Assembly (NCBI RefSeq): GCF_008838325.1
Contig: NZ_CP042829.1
Location: forward strand, 310,001 to 374,000
DNA: 64,000 bases
Direction of reading: 5' to 3'
DNA from: Tepidiforma bonchosmolovskayae
GTDB taxonomy: Bacteria > Chloroflexota > Dehalococcoidia > Tepidiformales > Tepidiformaceae
Part shown: piece by piece, positions 8,612 through 16,684 of the stretch
Numbering within the stretch: position 1 is the first letter of the stretch
Layout of the letters: each line of letters begins with the position of its first letter
Translations under genes and position numbers: made by a program
Notes under the pieces: model-generated
The model's input: only the letters and a program-made list of their open reading frames with translations
Databases searched by the model: none
What the model was told of the DNA's origin: nothing

Positions 8612-11600
8612 ATGCGAACGGCATTCGTGGTCCTGGGGATGGTCGTGCGGCGCGCGCTGGCGAACCGGCGGCTGCTGGCGACGGTGCTCGTGGGCGTGGT
8701 GATGGCGTCGGCGCTGATGGCGAGCGTCGTGCTCTACTCCGACGCGATCCGGGACCTCGGCCTGCGATACGCACTGCGGAACGCGGAACCGAAGGAGCGG
8801 AACGTGCGGGTTGTGACCGGAGGGCGGCCGGCACTGGAGGACTATCGCCAGCGGCGCGAGCAGGTGGACAGGCTGCTGGAGCAGTACCTCGGGGACGTGC
8901 TCGAGGGGGTTGTGCACTTCGGGCGGACCGCGACGTTCTATGTGGCGAGGCCCGGCGCGCCGGTGCCGCAGGATGCGGACCGCCCCCGCGGGCATTTCCA
9001 GTTCGCCGACGGCCTGCGCGAGCACGTGGAGGTGGTCGAGGGGGCGTGGCCGCGCCTGCCGGCGGCCGGGAGTTCGCCGCCCGTGTTGGAGGCAGCGATC
9101 GGCAAAGCTTCGGCGGACCGGATCGGGGTGCGCGTGGGCGACGCCTTCGATCTGCACCCGTTCTGGCGGGAGGACGCAGCGCCGGTGCGGGTCGTTGTCA
9201 CGGCGATTGTTGCCCCGCGCGACCCGGAGGAACCGTACTGGTTCGGGCGAACGGACCGCTTCGCGCTCGACACGACATGGGACACCTATCCGTTCTGGGT
9301 CGACGAAGCGGCGGTGGCGGAGACGGTGGCGTCGCACCTGCCGGACATGGACAGCACGCTCGAGACGTACGGGTTCGTGGACATCGGCGCGATCGATGCG
9401 CGGAATGCGAAAGCGGTCGAAGGGAGCACGCGGGCGCTTGCCGTGGTGTTGCGGGAGGCGGTTCCGAACGTCGTGTTCGAGACGCGGCTGGCGGATGTGA
9501 TTGGGAGCTACCAGTCGAAGCTGTTCTTCACCCGGCTGCCGCTCTTTGCGCTGATGCTGCAAATCGTCGGCATCGCGCTGTACTACCTCGTGATGGTGTC
9601 GTCGATGCTGGTCGAGCGGCAGCACGGGGAGATTGCCCTGCTCCGTTCGCGCGGAGGGAGCCCGGGGCAGGTGGTTGCGGTGTACGGCATCGAGGCGGCG
9701 CTCATCTGCGGGGCCGGGGCGCTGGCGGGGCCTTTCCTTGCGGCAGGGGCGATCGCCGTGCTGGGCTACACCCCGCCGTTTGCGCCGCTGAGCGGCGATG
9801 CCGCGCTGGAGGTACCGCTTTCGACGATGGCCTTCCTCGCGGCGGGCGGCGGCGCAGCACTGGCGTTTGCGGCGATGCTCATCCCGGCGTGGCGGGCCTC
9901 GCGGTCGACCACCATCGACTACAAGCACAGCCTGGCGCGGCCGCAAACGAGGCCGCTGTTCCTCAAGTACTACCTCGACCTGGGGCTGGTCGGGGTTGGG
10001 GCGTTCCTCTTCTACCAGCTGCGGGAGCGCGGCTCCCTGGTCACCGAGCGGCTGTTTGGGGACCTATCTGCAGACCCGCTGCTGCTGCTGTCGCCGACGC
10101 TGTTCATGGTCATGGTGGCGCTGGTGTTCCTCAGGCTGTTCCCGCTGGTGCTGGGGGCGTTTGCGTGGGCCGGGCGGCGGTGGGAGAGCGCGACGGTGGC
10201 GCTCGGCCTGACGCGGATGACCCGAGCCCCCCTGCAGTACAACCGGCTGATCCTCCTGCTCCTGCTGGCGACGGCGGTGGGGATGTTCGCCGCCGGCTAC
10301 CGGGCGACGCTGGAGCGCGGCTACGACGACCGGGCTGCCTACGAAGCAGGAGCGGAGTCGCGGCTGACGGACGTGCGGAACCCGGCGAATGTGCCGGGGG
10401 AGGTGTTCGTCGAGCGGGTCGGGCAGGCGACCGGGGCAGAGACCGTCTCGCCCGCAAGCCGGCTGACTGGTTCGTATCTGCTCTCGGCATTCCAGGGTGT
10501 GAGCATCGAGGTGCTCGGCGTGGTGCCGGGTGAGTTCGAGCGGGTGGCGTTTTGGCGGGACGATTTCGCAGGAGCGGACCTCGGCGAGCTGCTCGACCGG
10601 CTGGAGGTCGACCTTTCGGCACGCGTACGCGGACCGGAGGTGCCGGCGGGATCGCGGTGGATCGGCGCCTGGGCGAGGGTGCCGTACGGGGAGAACCAGC
10701 TGCGGCTCGGGCTGCGGCTCCGCGACCCGAACGGGACGTTCTGGGACTACACGCTGGTGCCGACGGAGCGGGAGGTGACGGAGGGCTGGCGGTTCTTCGC
10801 GGCGGACCTGACCCAGCCGTCGCAGGCGCGGTTCGGGGCCGGGACACGGTACAGCACGGCGACGCCGAAGGAACTCGACGCGGTCTACGTCCGAACGGCC
10901 GGTTCGCCGCCGCCGGTGGCGGAGCGGGCGATCATCCTTGTCGATGATGTGATGGTATTTGACGGGGTGCAGTGGAGCGGACCGGACAGGGGCGGCTGGA
11001 CGGCGGTGGAGACGTTCGATTCGTTCGAGCGGTGGCAGCTGATCACCGGGCAGGCGCAGGCAGAACCCGGGGCGGTGTCGTTCGCGCCGGGCGCGGGCCG
11101 GGACGGCGGGAACGCCGCGCGCATTGCGTTCACGCGGGGGCAGGGACAGGGGCCGCTGTTCGGCTTCCGGGCGGCGCGGCCGGCGACGCCGCTGCCGGTG
11201 CTGGCAGAATCCCGGTTCCTCGAGCGGGCAGCACTGGAGACGGGCGACGAGCTGACCATCTACCTGAACCGGCAGTACGTGCAGGCCCGGGTAGCCGGAC
11301 GGTTCGACTACTTCCCGGGGCACGACCCGCGGGGCAGCGACTATTTGCTGGTGGCTGCGCTGCCTGCGGTGCAGGAGCTGGCCACCGGCGTGCCCGGGCT
11401 GGCCGATGCGGTCTTCCCGAACGAGGCATGGCTGCGCGGCGCGAACCCGGAAGTGATGACGCGGGACGCGCTGGCCGAGCGCGGGGTGCAGGCGGAGGGC
11501 GTGCTCGACCGGCGGGCTCTGCGGGCGGCGCAGGAGGCGGACCCGCTCGTGGCGGCGAGCTGGGAAGGCATCCTGTTTCTGTCGTTCGGGGCCGTGCTGG

Positions 11601-11983
11601 TGCTGACGGGGCTCGGCTTCGCGGTGTACGCGACCGTGGCGGCGCAGGCGCGGGCGCTGGAGTTCGCCATCCTGCGGACGATGGGATTTTCGAGCCGACA
11701 GGTGCTGGGGCTGGTGAGTTTCGAGCAGCTATTCGTCATCGCGGCCGGGGTCGCGGCCGGGACATTCCTCGGCTTCCCGCTGGGGCGGCTGATGATCGGG
11801 TATCTTGGCGTGACCGAATCGGGCAGCGAGCCGGTCCCGCCGCTCGTTTCGCAGGTAAGCTGGCCGGCGGTGCTGACCGTGTACCTGTCGCTGGCGGCCG
11901 TGTTCGCAGCGACGATTGCGGCGCTGGCGGCCGTGTACACGCGGCTGGCGGTCCACCGCGCGCTTCGGATTGGGGAGGTGTAG
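8612..11983 (+). CDS. FtsX/LolE-type ABC transporter permease, giant form (paralogue)
   Basis: This 1,123-residue permease is built like the divergent 1,118-residue one: an N-terminal anchor helix (residues about 10-35), an outer domain, a central helix block with MLVERQHGEIALLRSRGGSPGQV, a second outer region, and a C-terminal helix trio with ALEFAILRTMGFSSRQV. The coupling segments match FtsX/LolE permeases. Outer regions of the two paralogues align in parts (both have a P-L-P-V-x-A-x-x-x-F segment before a small barrel). ATG 8612 begins the anchor helix; the frame is open upstream but not protein-like. It is followed with no spacer by the first ATPase (TAG directly before ATG), so the two are one operon. 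Confidence 0.85.
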   Translation: MRTAFVVLGMVVRRALANRRLLATVLVGVVMASALMASVVLYSDAIRDLGLRYALRNAEPKERNVRVVTGGRPALEDYRQRREQVDRLLEQYLGDVLEGVVHFGRTATFYVARPGAPVPQDADRPRGHFQFADGLREHVEVVEGAWPRLPAAGSSPPVLEAAIGKASADRIGVRVGDAFDLHPFWREDAAPVRVVVTAIVAPRDPEEPYWFGRTDRFALDTTWDTYPFWVDEAAVAETVASHLPDMDSTLETYGFVDIGAIDARNAKAVEGSTRALAVVLREAVPNVVFETRLADVIGSYQSKLFFTRLPLFALMLQIVGIALYYLVMVSSMLVERQHGEIALLRSRGGSPGQVVAVYGIEAALICGAGALAGPFLAAGAIAVLGYTPPFAPLSGDAALEVPLSTMAFLAAGGGAALAFAAMLIPAWRASRSTTIDYKHSLARPQTRPLFLKYYLDLGLVGVGAFLFYQLRERGSLVTERLFGDLSADPLLLLSPTLFMVMVALVFLRLFPLVLGAFAWAGRRWESATVALGLTRMTRAPLQYNRLILLLLLATAVGMFAAGYRATLERGYDDRAAYEAGAESRLTDVRNPANVPGEVFVERVGQATGAETVSPASRLTGSYLLSAFQGVSIEVLGVVPGEFERVAFWRDDFAGADLGELLDRLEVDLSARVRGPEVPAGSRWIGAWARVPYGENQLRLGLRLRDPNGTFWDYTLVPTEREVTEGWRFFAADLTQPSQARFGAGTRYSTATPKELDAVYVRTAGSPPPVAERAIILVDDVMVFDGVQWSGPDRGGWTAVETFDSFERWQLITGQAQAEPGAVSFAPGAGRDGGNAARIAFTRGQGQGPLFGFRAARPATPLPVLAESRFLERAALETGDELTIYLNRQYVQARVAGRFDYFPGHDPRGSDYLLVAALPAVQELATGVPGLADAVFPNEAWLRGANPEVMTRDALAERGVQAEGVLDRRALRAAQEADPLVAASWEGILFLSFGAVLVLTGLGFAVYATVAAQARALEFAILRTMGFSSRQVLGLVSFEQLFVIAAGVAAGTFLGFPLGRLMIGYLGVTESGSEPVPPLVSQVSWPAVLTVYLSLAAVFAATIAALAAVYTRLAVHRALRIGEV

Positions 11984-12922
11984 ATGCAACCGGTGCGGAC
12001 GTTCGCCGCCGGGCAGGAGCCTGAGGGGGATGACGTGTACATCCGCTGCGAGGACCTGTTCAAGATTTACAAGACGGCGAACCTCGAGGTGGTCGCGCTG
12101 CGCGGGCTGGACCTGAAGGTTCGGCGCGGGGAGTTCATGGCGATCGTGGGCGCCTCCGGTTCGGGGAAGTCGACGCTGCTGAACATCCTCGCGGGACTGG
12201 ACACGCCCTCGGCGGGGCGGTGCTACGTCGGGGGGCAGGACCTGCTCACGATGTCAGCCAGGGACATGGTGCGGTACCGGCGGCGGCAGGTCGGCTTCGT
12301 CTGGCAGCAGACGGGCAGGAACCTCGTCCCGTACCTCGACGCGGTGCAGAACGTGGAGGTGCCGATGGTGCTGGACGGGGTGCCGCCAGGGGAGGCGCGG
12401 GAGCGGGCGGTGCGGCTGCTCGAGATGGTGCTCATGGGGCACCGGCTGCACCACCGGCCGGAGATGCTCTCGGGCGGGGAGCAGCAACGGGTCTCGATTG
12501 CAGTTGCGCTGGCGAACAATCCGCCGCTGCTGCTGGCCGACGAGCCCACCGGGGAGCTGGATTCGGTCGGCGCAGACACCGTGTACGAGGTGTTCCGGAC
12601 GCTGAACAAGGAGCTAGGCACCACCATCGTGATCGTGACGCACGACCCCGACATCGCGGCGCGGGTCGACCGGGTCGTTGCGATCCGGGACGGCCGGACG
12701 AGCACCGAAATCTACCGGCGGGTGCGGTTCGAGGGCACGGAGGCGAAAGTCACGCACGAGGAGTATGTGCTGGTCGATGCAGCGGGCCGGCTTCAGATCC
12801 CGCGGGAGTACCTCGACGAGCTGGAGATCCACGACCGGGTGCGGGTGATTCTCGGGGAGGGCCGGATCGAAGTGCTGCCGGACGGCACGCGCCGGGTCCG
12901 GCTGAAAGGGGCGGCATGGTGA
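11984..12922 (+). CDS. LolD/MacB-type ABC ATPase with C-terminal AbrB-like domain
   Basis: This 312-residue ATPase should drive the adjacent FtsX-type permeases. Walker A is GASGSGKST (residues 56-64), the signature LSGGEQQ (162-168) and Walker B LLLADEP (182-188), followed by the switch histidine in VTHD. After the usual end of the fold, residues about 258-292 read VLVDAAGRLQIPREYL and then ELEIHDRVRVIL, which fits the swapped-hairpin barrel of AbrB/MazE/MraZ DNA-binding domains. The gene starts immediately after the permease stop and ends by overlapping the next ATPase by 7 bases, so all three are translated together. The AbrB-like tail is unusual in a transporter motor; it could bind DNA or serve for dimerisation. 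Confidence 0.88.
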   Translation: MQPVRTFAAGQEPEGDDVYIRCEDLFKIYKTANLEVVALRGLDLKVRRGEFMAIVGASGSGKSTLLNILAGLDTPSAGRCYVGGQDLLTMSARDMVRYRRRQVGFVWQQTGRNLVPYLDAVQNVEVPMVLDGVPPGEARERAVRLLEMVLMGHRLHHRPEMLSGGEQQRVSIAVALANNPPLLLADEPTGELDSVGADTVYEVFRTLNKELGTTIVIVTHDPDIAARVDRVVAIRDGRTSTEIYRRVRFEGTEAKVTHEEYVLVDAAGRLQIPREYLDELEIHDRVRVILGEGRIEVLPDGTRRVRLKGAAW

Positions 12923-13812
12923 GCGAGGGCGCATCGGTGGAGCTGCGGTCGGTTTCGCGGCGGTTCCGGGCCGGCGGCGAGGACGTGTGGGCGGTGCGGG
13001 AGGTTTCGCTGTCGGTGGGGCCCGGCGAGTTCCTCGCGCTGGTCGGGCGGTCGGGGTCGGGGAAGACGACGCTGCTGAACCTTATTGCGGGCCTCGACCG
13101 CCCGACGAGCGGCGAGGTGCTGGTCGATGGCGCGCGGGTGGACCGGATGAGCGACCGGGAGCTGGACCGGCTGCGCCGGGGGACCATCGGGTTCATTTTC
13201 CAGTCGTTCGGGCTGCTGCCGCTCCTGTCGGCGCGGGAGAACGTGGAGCTTCCGCTGCGGATAGCGGGTGTCGGCTACCGGGAGCGGCAGAAGCGGGTCG
13301 ATGAGGCGCTGGCGTTCGTGGGGCTCAGGAAGCGCGCGGAGCACCGACCGTATGAGCTTTCGGGCGGGGAGCAGCAGCGGGTGGCGATTGCACGTGCGCT
13401 GGCGGCGCGCCCACGGCTGATTCTCGCGGATGAACCGACCGGCGAGCTGGACTCGGCGACGGCCTCGACGGTCTTCGGGCTGCTGCGGGACCTTGCGCGG
13501 ATGGAGGGCATCACGATTATCACCTGCACCCACGACCGGCTGGTGATGGAGATGGCAGGGCGCGTGGAGGAGCTTGCCGATGGTCGGCTGGTGACGGAAG
13601 GGCGGCGCGAGGTGCTGGAGCGGACGCTGGCGCGGGAGCGGAGCCCGTTTGCGGCGGCGCGGGCGGCCCCGCCGGGGGAGGCTCCGACAGGGTCGGGGCT
13701 GTCGTCGCTGATCGGCGCGGATTATGCGCAGTTTCGGCGGCCGGGGTCGGCGGGAGGCCCCCGAGGCGAGCCTGACCGCCAGCCCCAAGGGAACGACGGG
13801 GCGAAGCCGTAG
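12916..13812 (+). CDS. LolD/MacB-type ABC ATPase
   Basis: This 298-residue ATPase is the second motor of the permease operon. It shows Walker A GRSGSGKTT, the X-loop region FIFQSFGLLP, signature LSGGEQQRV, Walker B LILADEP, and TCTHD. The two FtsX permeases may each pair with one ATPase, or the two ATPases may form a heterodimer. Residues after about 230 form a basic, Gly/Pro-rich tail with no recognised domain, so it lacks the AbrB-like barrel of its neighbour. ATG 12916 overlaps the previous stop by 7 bases, and the frame's upstream part is the shadow of that gene. Confidence 0.9.
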   Translation: MVSEGASVELRSVSRRFRAGGEDVWAVREVSLSVGPGEFLALVGRSGSGKTTLLNLIAGLDRPTSGEVLVDGARVDRMSDRELDRLRRGTIGFIFQSFGLLPLLSARENVELPLRIAGVGYRERQKRVDEALAFVGLRKRAEHRPYELSGGEQQRVAIARALAARPRLILADEPTGELDSATASTVFGLLRDLARMEGITIITCTHDRLVMEMAGRVEELADGRLVTEGRREVLERTLARERSPFAAARAAPPGEAPTGSGLSSLIGADYAQFRRPGSAGGPRGEPDRQPQGNDGAKP

Positions 13813-13828
13813 CGCGAGGGGAGCGGCC

Positions 13829-13879
13829 GACAGGCCGGGCGTTCACGCCGCGTGTAAGGCACCGCCCGGGCGGCCTGTC
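13829..13879 (+). terminator. GC-rich hairpin after the ABC operon
   Basis: GACAGGCC (13829-13836) pairs perfectly with GGCCTGTC (13872-13879), with GGGCG/CGCCC adding inner pairs. There is no T-tract. It may end the transporter transcript or structure the leader of the lipoprotein gene that follows 45 bases later. Confidence 0.4.
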
Positions 13880-13924
13880 ATTACCGCAGGGCTGATGCGA
13901 TACCACCACCGGGGGAGGAATTGC

Positions 13925-15346
13925 ATGCTGCAGGGGAAACACTGGCAGGGGACCGCGCGGGCGGCGGCTGCGATCATCGTCGGGGCAGTGGGGGCGGTGC
14001 TGGGAGCGTGCTGGGGAGGGGGCAGTCCGCCGGTCTCCGCCTGTGTTCCGCCACCGGCGGACCTGGTTGCGTGGTGGCCGTTCGATGAGACGTCGGGGAA
14101 CGTGGCGCACGACATTGCGGGGTTCCCGAACGACCTGGCGTTCATGAGCGGCTCGTACGTGCCTGTGGCGGGAAAGGTTGGGGGCGGATGGAAGCTCGGG
14201 CCGGCCACAACGGTTGCATGGGCCGCATCGCAGGCGGACCTGCAGGTGGGAACCGGCAACTTCACGATCGAGACCTGGGTGCTGCGCTGGAACGCCGTAT
14301 CGTCGATTTCAACGATCCTGGCAAAGCGGGACAGCTCAGGGACGGGGTACGGACTTATCACTGCGAACGGCCAGGCGTACCTCCAGCAGAGCGGCAGCAA
14401 CAGCAACCCGCCGCCAACGAGCGGGTCGATATCGACTGGCGGATGGCGGCACCTGGCCGTGACGGTGGACCGGACGGCGAACATCGTGCGGTGGTACGTC
14501 GACGGGCAGCAGGTAGCGACGGGACCGGCCACAACGTGGTTTTCCGGAAACCTGGATACGAGCGCTCCGGCCGAGGTGAGCACGGGCGGCGCGGAAATCG
14601 AGCTCGACGAGCTTTCACTCTACAAACGGGCGCTGACTGCAAATGAGGTGCTCGCGATTTTCCAGGCCGGTGCGAACGGAAAGTGCAAGCCAGCTCCTGC
14701 GACCCCGACGCCGACGCCGGGCGCAGTCGGGACGATCGGGATCGGCGGCGGGCTGCCGGTGACGGTCGTACCCCCGGGCGGAACGGCGACACCGGCCGGG
14801 ACGGTGCCGGCGTTTGCGACGGTCGGGCCGAAACAGACGCCAACGGCAACGCCGACACCGACCGGGACTGTACCTGCATTCGGCACGGTCGGGCCGAAGC
14901 AAACGCCAACCCCGACGAAGACGCCGACGCCCACAATGACCCCCACGGCGACGCCGACCAGGACGCCGACGCCGACAGCGACACCCACGAAGACCCCAAC
15001 TCCAACGGCGACACCCACCAGCACACCGACGCCGACCCCGACGCCGGTCGATGGGACGCTCTGCATCCTCAAGTTCTATGACGTGAACCAGAATGGGGTG
15101 CAGGATACGAACGAGCCATTGCTGCAAGGGTGGACGTTCACAGTCGCCCAGGGGAGCACGGTGCTCGGATCGGTGACGACGGGCGCGGCGGGCCTGCCGG
15201 GCGTGTGCGTGAACCTGCCAGCCGGGCAGTACACCGTGACCGAGGTCGTGCAGACGGGCTGGTTCCCGACGACGCCGAACCCGCAAACGGCAACGGTCAC
15301 CGGCGGGCAAACGGTCACACTGGTTTTCGGCAACGGGCGGAACTAG
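13925..15346 (+). CDS. LamG-domain surface lipoprotein with Thr-Pro stalk and SdrD/CnaB-like domain
   Basis: This 473-residue exported protein has a lipoprotein signal (AIIVGAVGAVLGAC, with Cys about 29 as the acylation site). A concanavalin-like LamG domain follows (AWWPFDETSGN to LDELSLYKRALTANEV, about residues 45-240), including the FTIETWV strand typical of laminin-G-like folds. A long TPTPTxTP-type stalk (about 255-375) leads to a C-terminal beta domain (LCILKFYDVNQNGVQD, FTVAQG, CVNLPAGQYTVTEV) resembling SdrD B or CnaB repeats. It probably binds glycan or another cell-surface ligand and displays it away from the membrane (inference). ATG 13925 follows a GGGGGAGGA ribosome site. The same C-terminal domain occurs in the gene at 15788. 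Confidence 0.82.
   Translation: MLQGKHWQGTARAAAAIIVGAVGAVLGACWGGGSPPVSACVPPPADLVAWWPFDETSGNVAHDIAGFPNDLAFMSGSYVPVAGKVGGGWKLGPATTVAWAASQADLQVGTGNFTIETWVLRWNAVSSISTILAKRDSSGTGYGLITANGQAYLQQSGSNSNPPPTSGSISTGGWRHLAVTVDRTANIVRWYVDGQQVATGPATTWFSGNLDTSAPAEVSTGGAEIELDELSLYKRALTANEVLAIFQAGANGKCKPAPATPTPTPGAVGTIGIGGGLPVTVVPPGGTATPAGTVPAFATVGPKQTPTATPTPTGTVPAFGTVGPKQTPTPTKTPTPTMTPTATPTRTPTPTATPTKTPTPTATPTSTPTPTPTPVDGTLCILKFYDVNQNGVQDTNEPLLQGWTFTVAQGSTVLGSVTTGAAGLPGVCVNLPAGQYTVTEVVQTGWFPTTPNPQTATVTGGQTVTLVFGNGRN
14694..15050 (+). repeat. Degenerate ACG-CCG-ACN tandem repeat coding the Thr-Pro stalk
   Basis: Short 6- and 12-base units encoding Thr-Pro pairs recur through this stretch and then again in the second lipoprotein gene. 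The units are imperfect, with no constant repeat/spacer structure. Confidence 0.7.
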
Positions 15347-15787
15347 GGCGCAAGGCGGGGGGCGGCGAGCCGTCCAGCCCGACGGCAGACGGAAGGACGC
15401 CGACCCACCCTCACACCCTGGCAGGGTCGGGCCGCCGCCGCGACGTGCCCCATGGAACCGGGCGGCGCCGGCAAGCCCCTTCGCGACGCCGTGCCCGCGA
15501 GAGATCGGGGGCGGCCCGCGACCCGGGAGCACTCAACCGCGAGCCGCAGAGGCCCCGCTACGGCCAGGCCGGTGGGGCTCCGGTCCCATGACGGCCGGGA
15601 GACCTTGAAACGACGGATCGCAGAATTGAAGATGTCGGGAATTCGGCGTGGCCGTCGGTATCCCGGCGGTCCGGCGCGGACGCGGTGAGACCCCCGCCCA
15701 TCCGAGACTGTAAGAGGTGCCCCGGATGCTGGTCGAAGGTGTGGGCCGCTTCGCACGCAGGCGGCACTTCCGCGACGGAGATCCGAG
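15347..15787. other. 441-base intergenic region
   Basis: This is the only gap over 300 bases in the window. It begins with the hairpin at 15400-15430. The remainder is GC-rich with short frames lacking ribosome sites or protein-like composition. I found no tRNA, no riboswitch core I recognise and no clear operator. It presumably contains the promoter and a long leader for the lipoprotein gene at 15788. Confidence 0.5.
15400..15430 (+). terminator. Hairpin downstream of the LamG lipoprotein gene
   Basis: CCGACCC (15400-15406) pairs with GGGTCGG (15424-15430), and ACCCT/AGGGT can extend it inward. It starts 54 bases after the stop codon and has no T-tract. Confidence 0.4.
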
Positions 15788-16603
15788 ATGTCGGCGAGAA
15801 ACCTCTCCACTCTGCTGTGCATCACCCTGCTTTTGGCGAGCGGCCTCGTGGCTGCCGCGTGCTGGCCGAATGGGGGCGGTTCCGGGGGATCGGGGCAGAC
15901 GCCGCAGGCGACTGCGGTAGCGACCGTTGCGATCGGCCAGACGACCGTTCCCATCACGGTTGTGCCGCCGAAGGCGACCGCCACACCGACGCCGCCAACG
16001 CTCTGGCCTCCCCCGACACCCATCAAGAACACGCCCACACCGACGCCAAAACCAACCCTGAGCGGCAACCCGGCGACCATCCCGGTCAGCACACCAACGC
16101 CGACGAAGACACCGACGCCGACGCCGGTCTCGCCCACCCCGACGAAGACACCGACGTCGACACCTACCTTCACGCCCACACTAACGAGCACGCCGACGCC
16201 AACTCCCACCTTGACCCCAACGCCGACGAGCACACCCACACCGGCGCCGACCTTCACACCCACGCCAACGCCGACGCCGGGCGGCGGCGCCCTTGTGCAG
16301 GTGTGCATCTTCAAGTTCCACGACCTGAACGGCGACGGCGTGCACCAGAGCCAGAACGAGCCGTTCCTCCAGGGGTGGACGTTTACCATCACCCAGACGG
16401 CGCCGCCGCCGACTCAGACAGTCGCAACGGTGGTCACAGGCGCCCAGGGGCTTCCCGGGGTGTGCATCAATTTGCCGGCGGGCGCGACCTACAACGTCAC
16501 GGAGATTCCGCAGCAAGGGTGGTTCCCGACGACGCCGACGACCCAGACGATTGCACTGGTGCCGAACCAGGGATCGGTCACGCTCCTCTTCGGCAACCGG
16601 TAG
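15788..16603 (+). CDS. Surface lipoprotein with Thr-Pro stalk and SdrD/CnaB-like domain
   Basis: This 271-residue protein is a shorter relative of the product at 13925. It has a lipoprotein signal ([12 protein letters not shown], Cys about 25), a Gly/Ser linker, a Thr-Pro stalk (about residues 60-170), and a C-terminal beta domain with [50 protein letters not shown] and a final LLFGN. The last domain is clearly homologous to that of its neighbour, so the pair arose by duplication with gain or loss of the LamG domain. It should sit anchored in the membrane and project the beta domain outward. ATG 15788 is preceded by a weak GGAGATCCGAG ribosome site. Confidence 0.8.
   Translation: MSARNLSTLLCITLLLASGLVAAACWPNGGGSGGSGQTPQATAVATVAIGQTTVPITVVPPKATATPTPPTLWPPPTPIKNTPTPTPKPTLSGNPATIPVSTPTPTKTPTPTPVSPTPTKTPTSTPTFTPTLTSTPTPTPTLTPTPTSTPTPAPTFTPTPTPTPGGGALVQVCIFKFHDLNGDGVHQSQNEPFLQGWTFTITQTAPPPTQTVATVVTGAQGLPGVCINLPAGATYNVTEIPQQGWFPTTPTTQTIALVPNQGSVTLLFGNR
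15960..16283 (+). repeat. Degenerate Thr-Pro-coding tandem repeat
   Basis: This is a stretch of ACN-CCN units like that at 14694-15050. Many units share sequence with the first array, so the two stalks could recombine with one another. Confidence 0.65.
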
Positions 16604-16658
16604 CGGCACGCACTGCGTAGCGCCGGGTGAGTCCGGAAGGGGCATTCACTCCCTGTTG

Positions 16659-16672
16659 CGAACGTTTGTTCT
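16659..16672. promoter_or_regulatory. LexA (DinR-type) SOS box
   Basis: The 14 bases CGAACGTTTGTTCT match the Gram-positive-type box CGAACNNNNGTTCG in 13 of the 14 positions that count the spacer, with full GAAC and GTTC arms. The box abuts the -10 hexamer, so bound LexA would block RNA polymerase. Confidence 0.8.
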
Positions 16673-16677
16673 ATACT
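16672..16677 (+). promoter_or_regulatory. -10 element TATACT of dnaE2, leaderless
   Basis: TATACT ends 7 bases before the GTG start at 16685, so transcription should begin at or next to the first codon. There is no ribosome site in the interval. The -35 region is weak (TTCACT at 16645 is 21 bases away). Confidence 0.65.
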
Positions 16678-16684
16678 GGCAGGC

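Noticed and set aside
13829-13924. Riboswitch ahead of the LamG lipoprotein gene
   Set aside because: There is a good hairpin, but I could not match any conserved riboswitch core; recorded only as a terminator-like stem.
14694-16283. Possible CRISPR array or minisatellite
   Set aside because: The repeats are degenerate codon-phase Thr-Pro units inside two genes, with no constant repeat/unique spacer structure and no cas genes.
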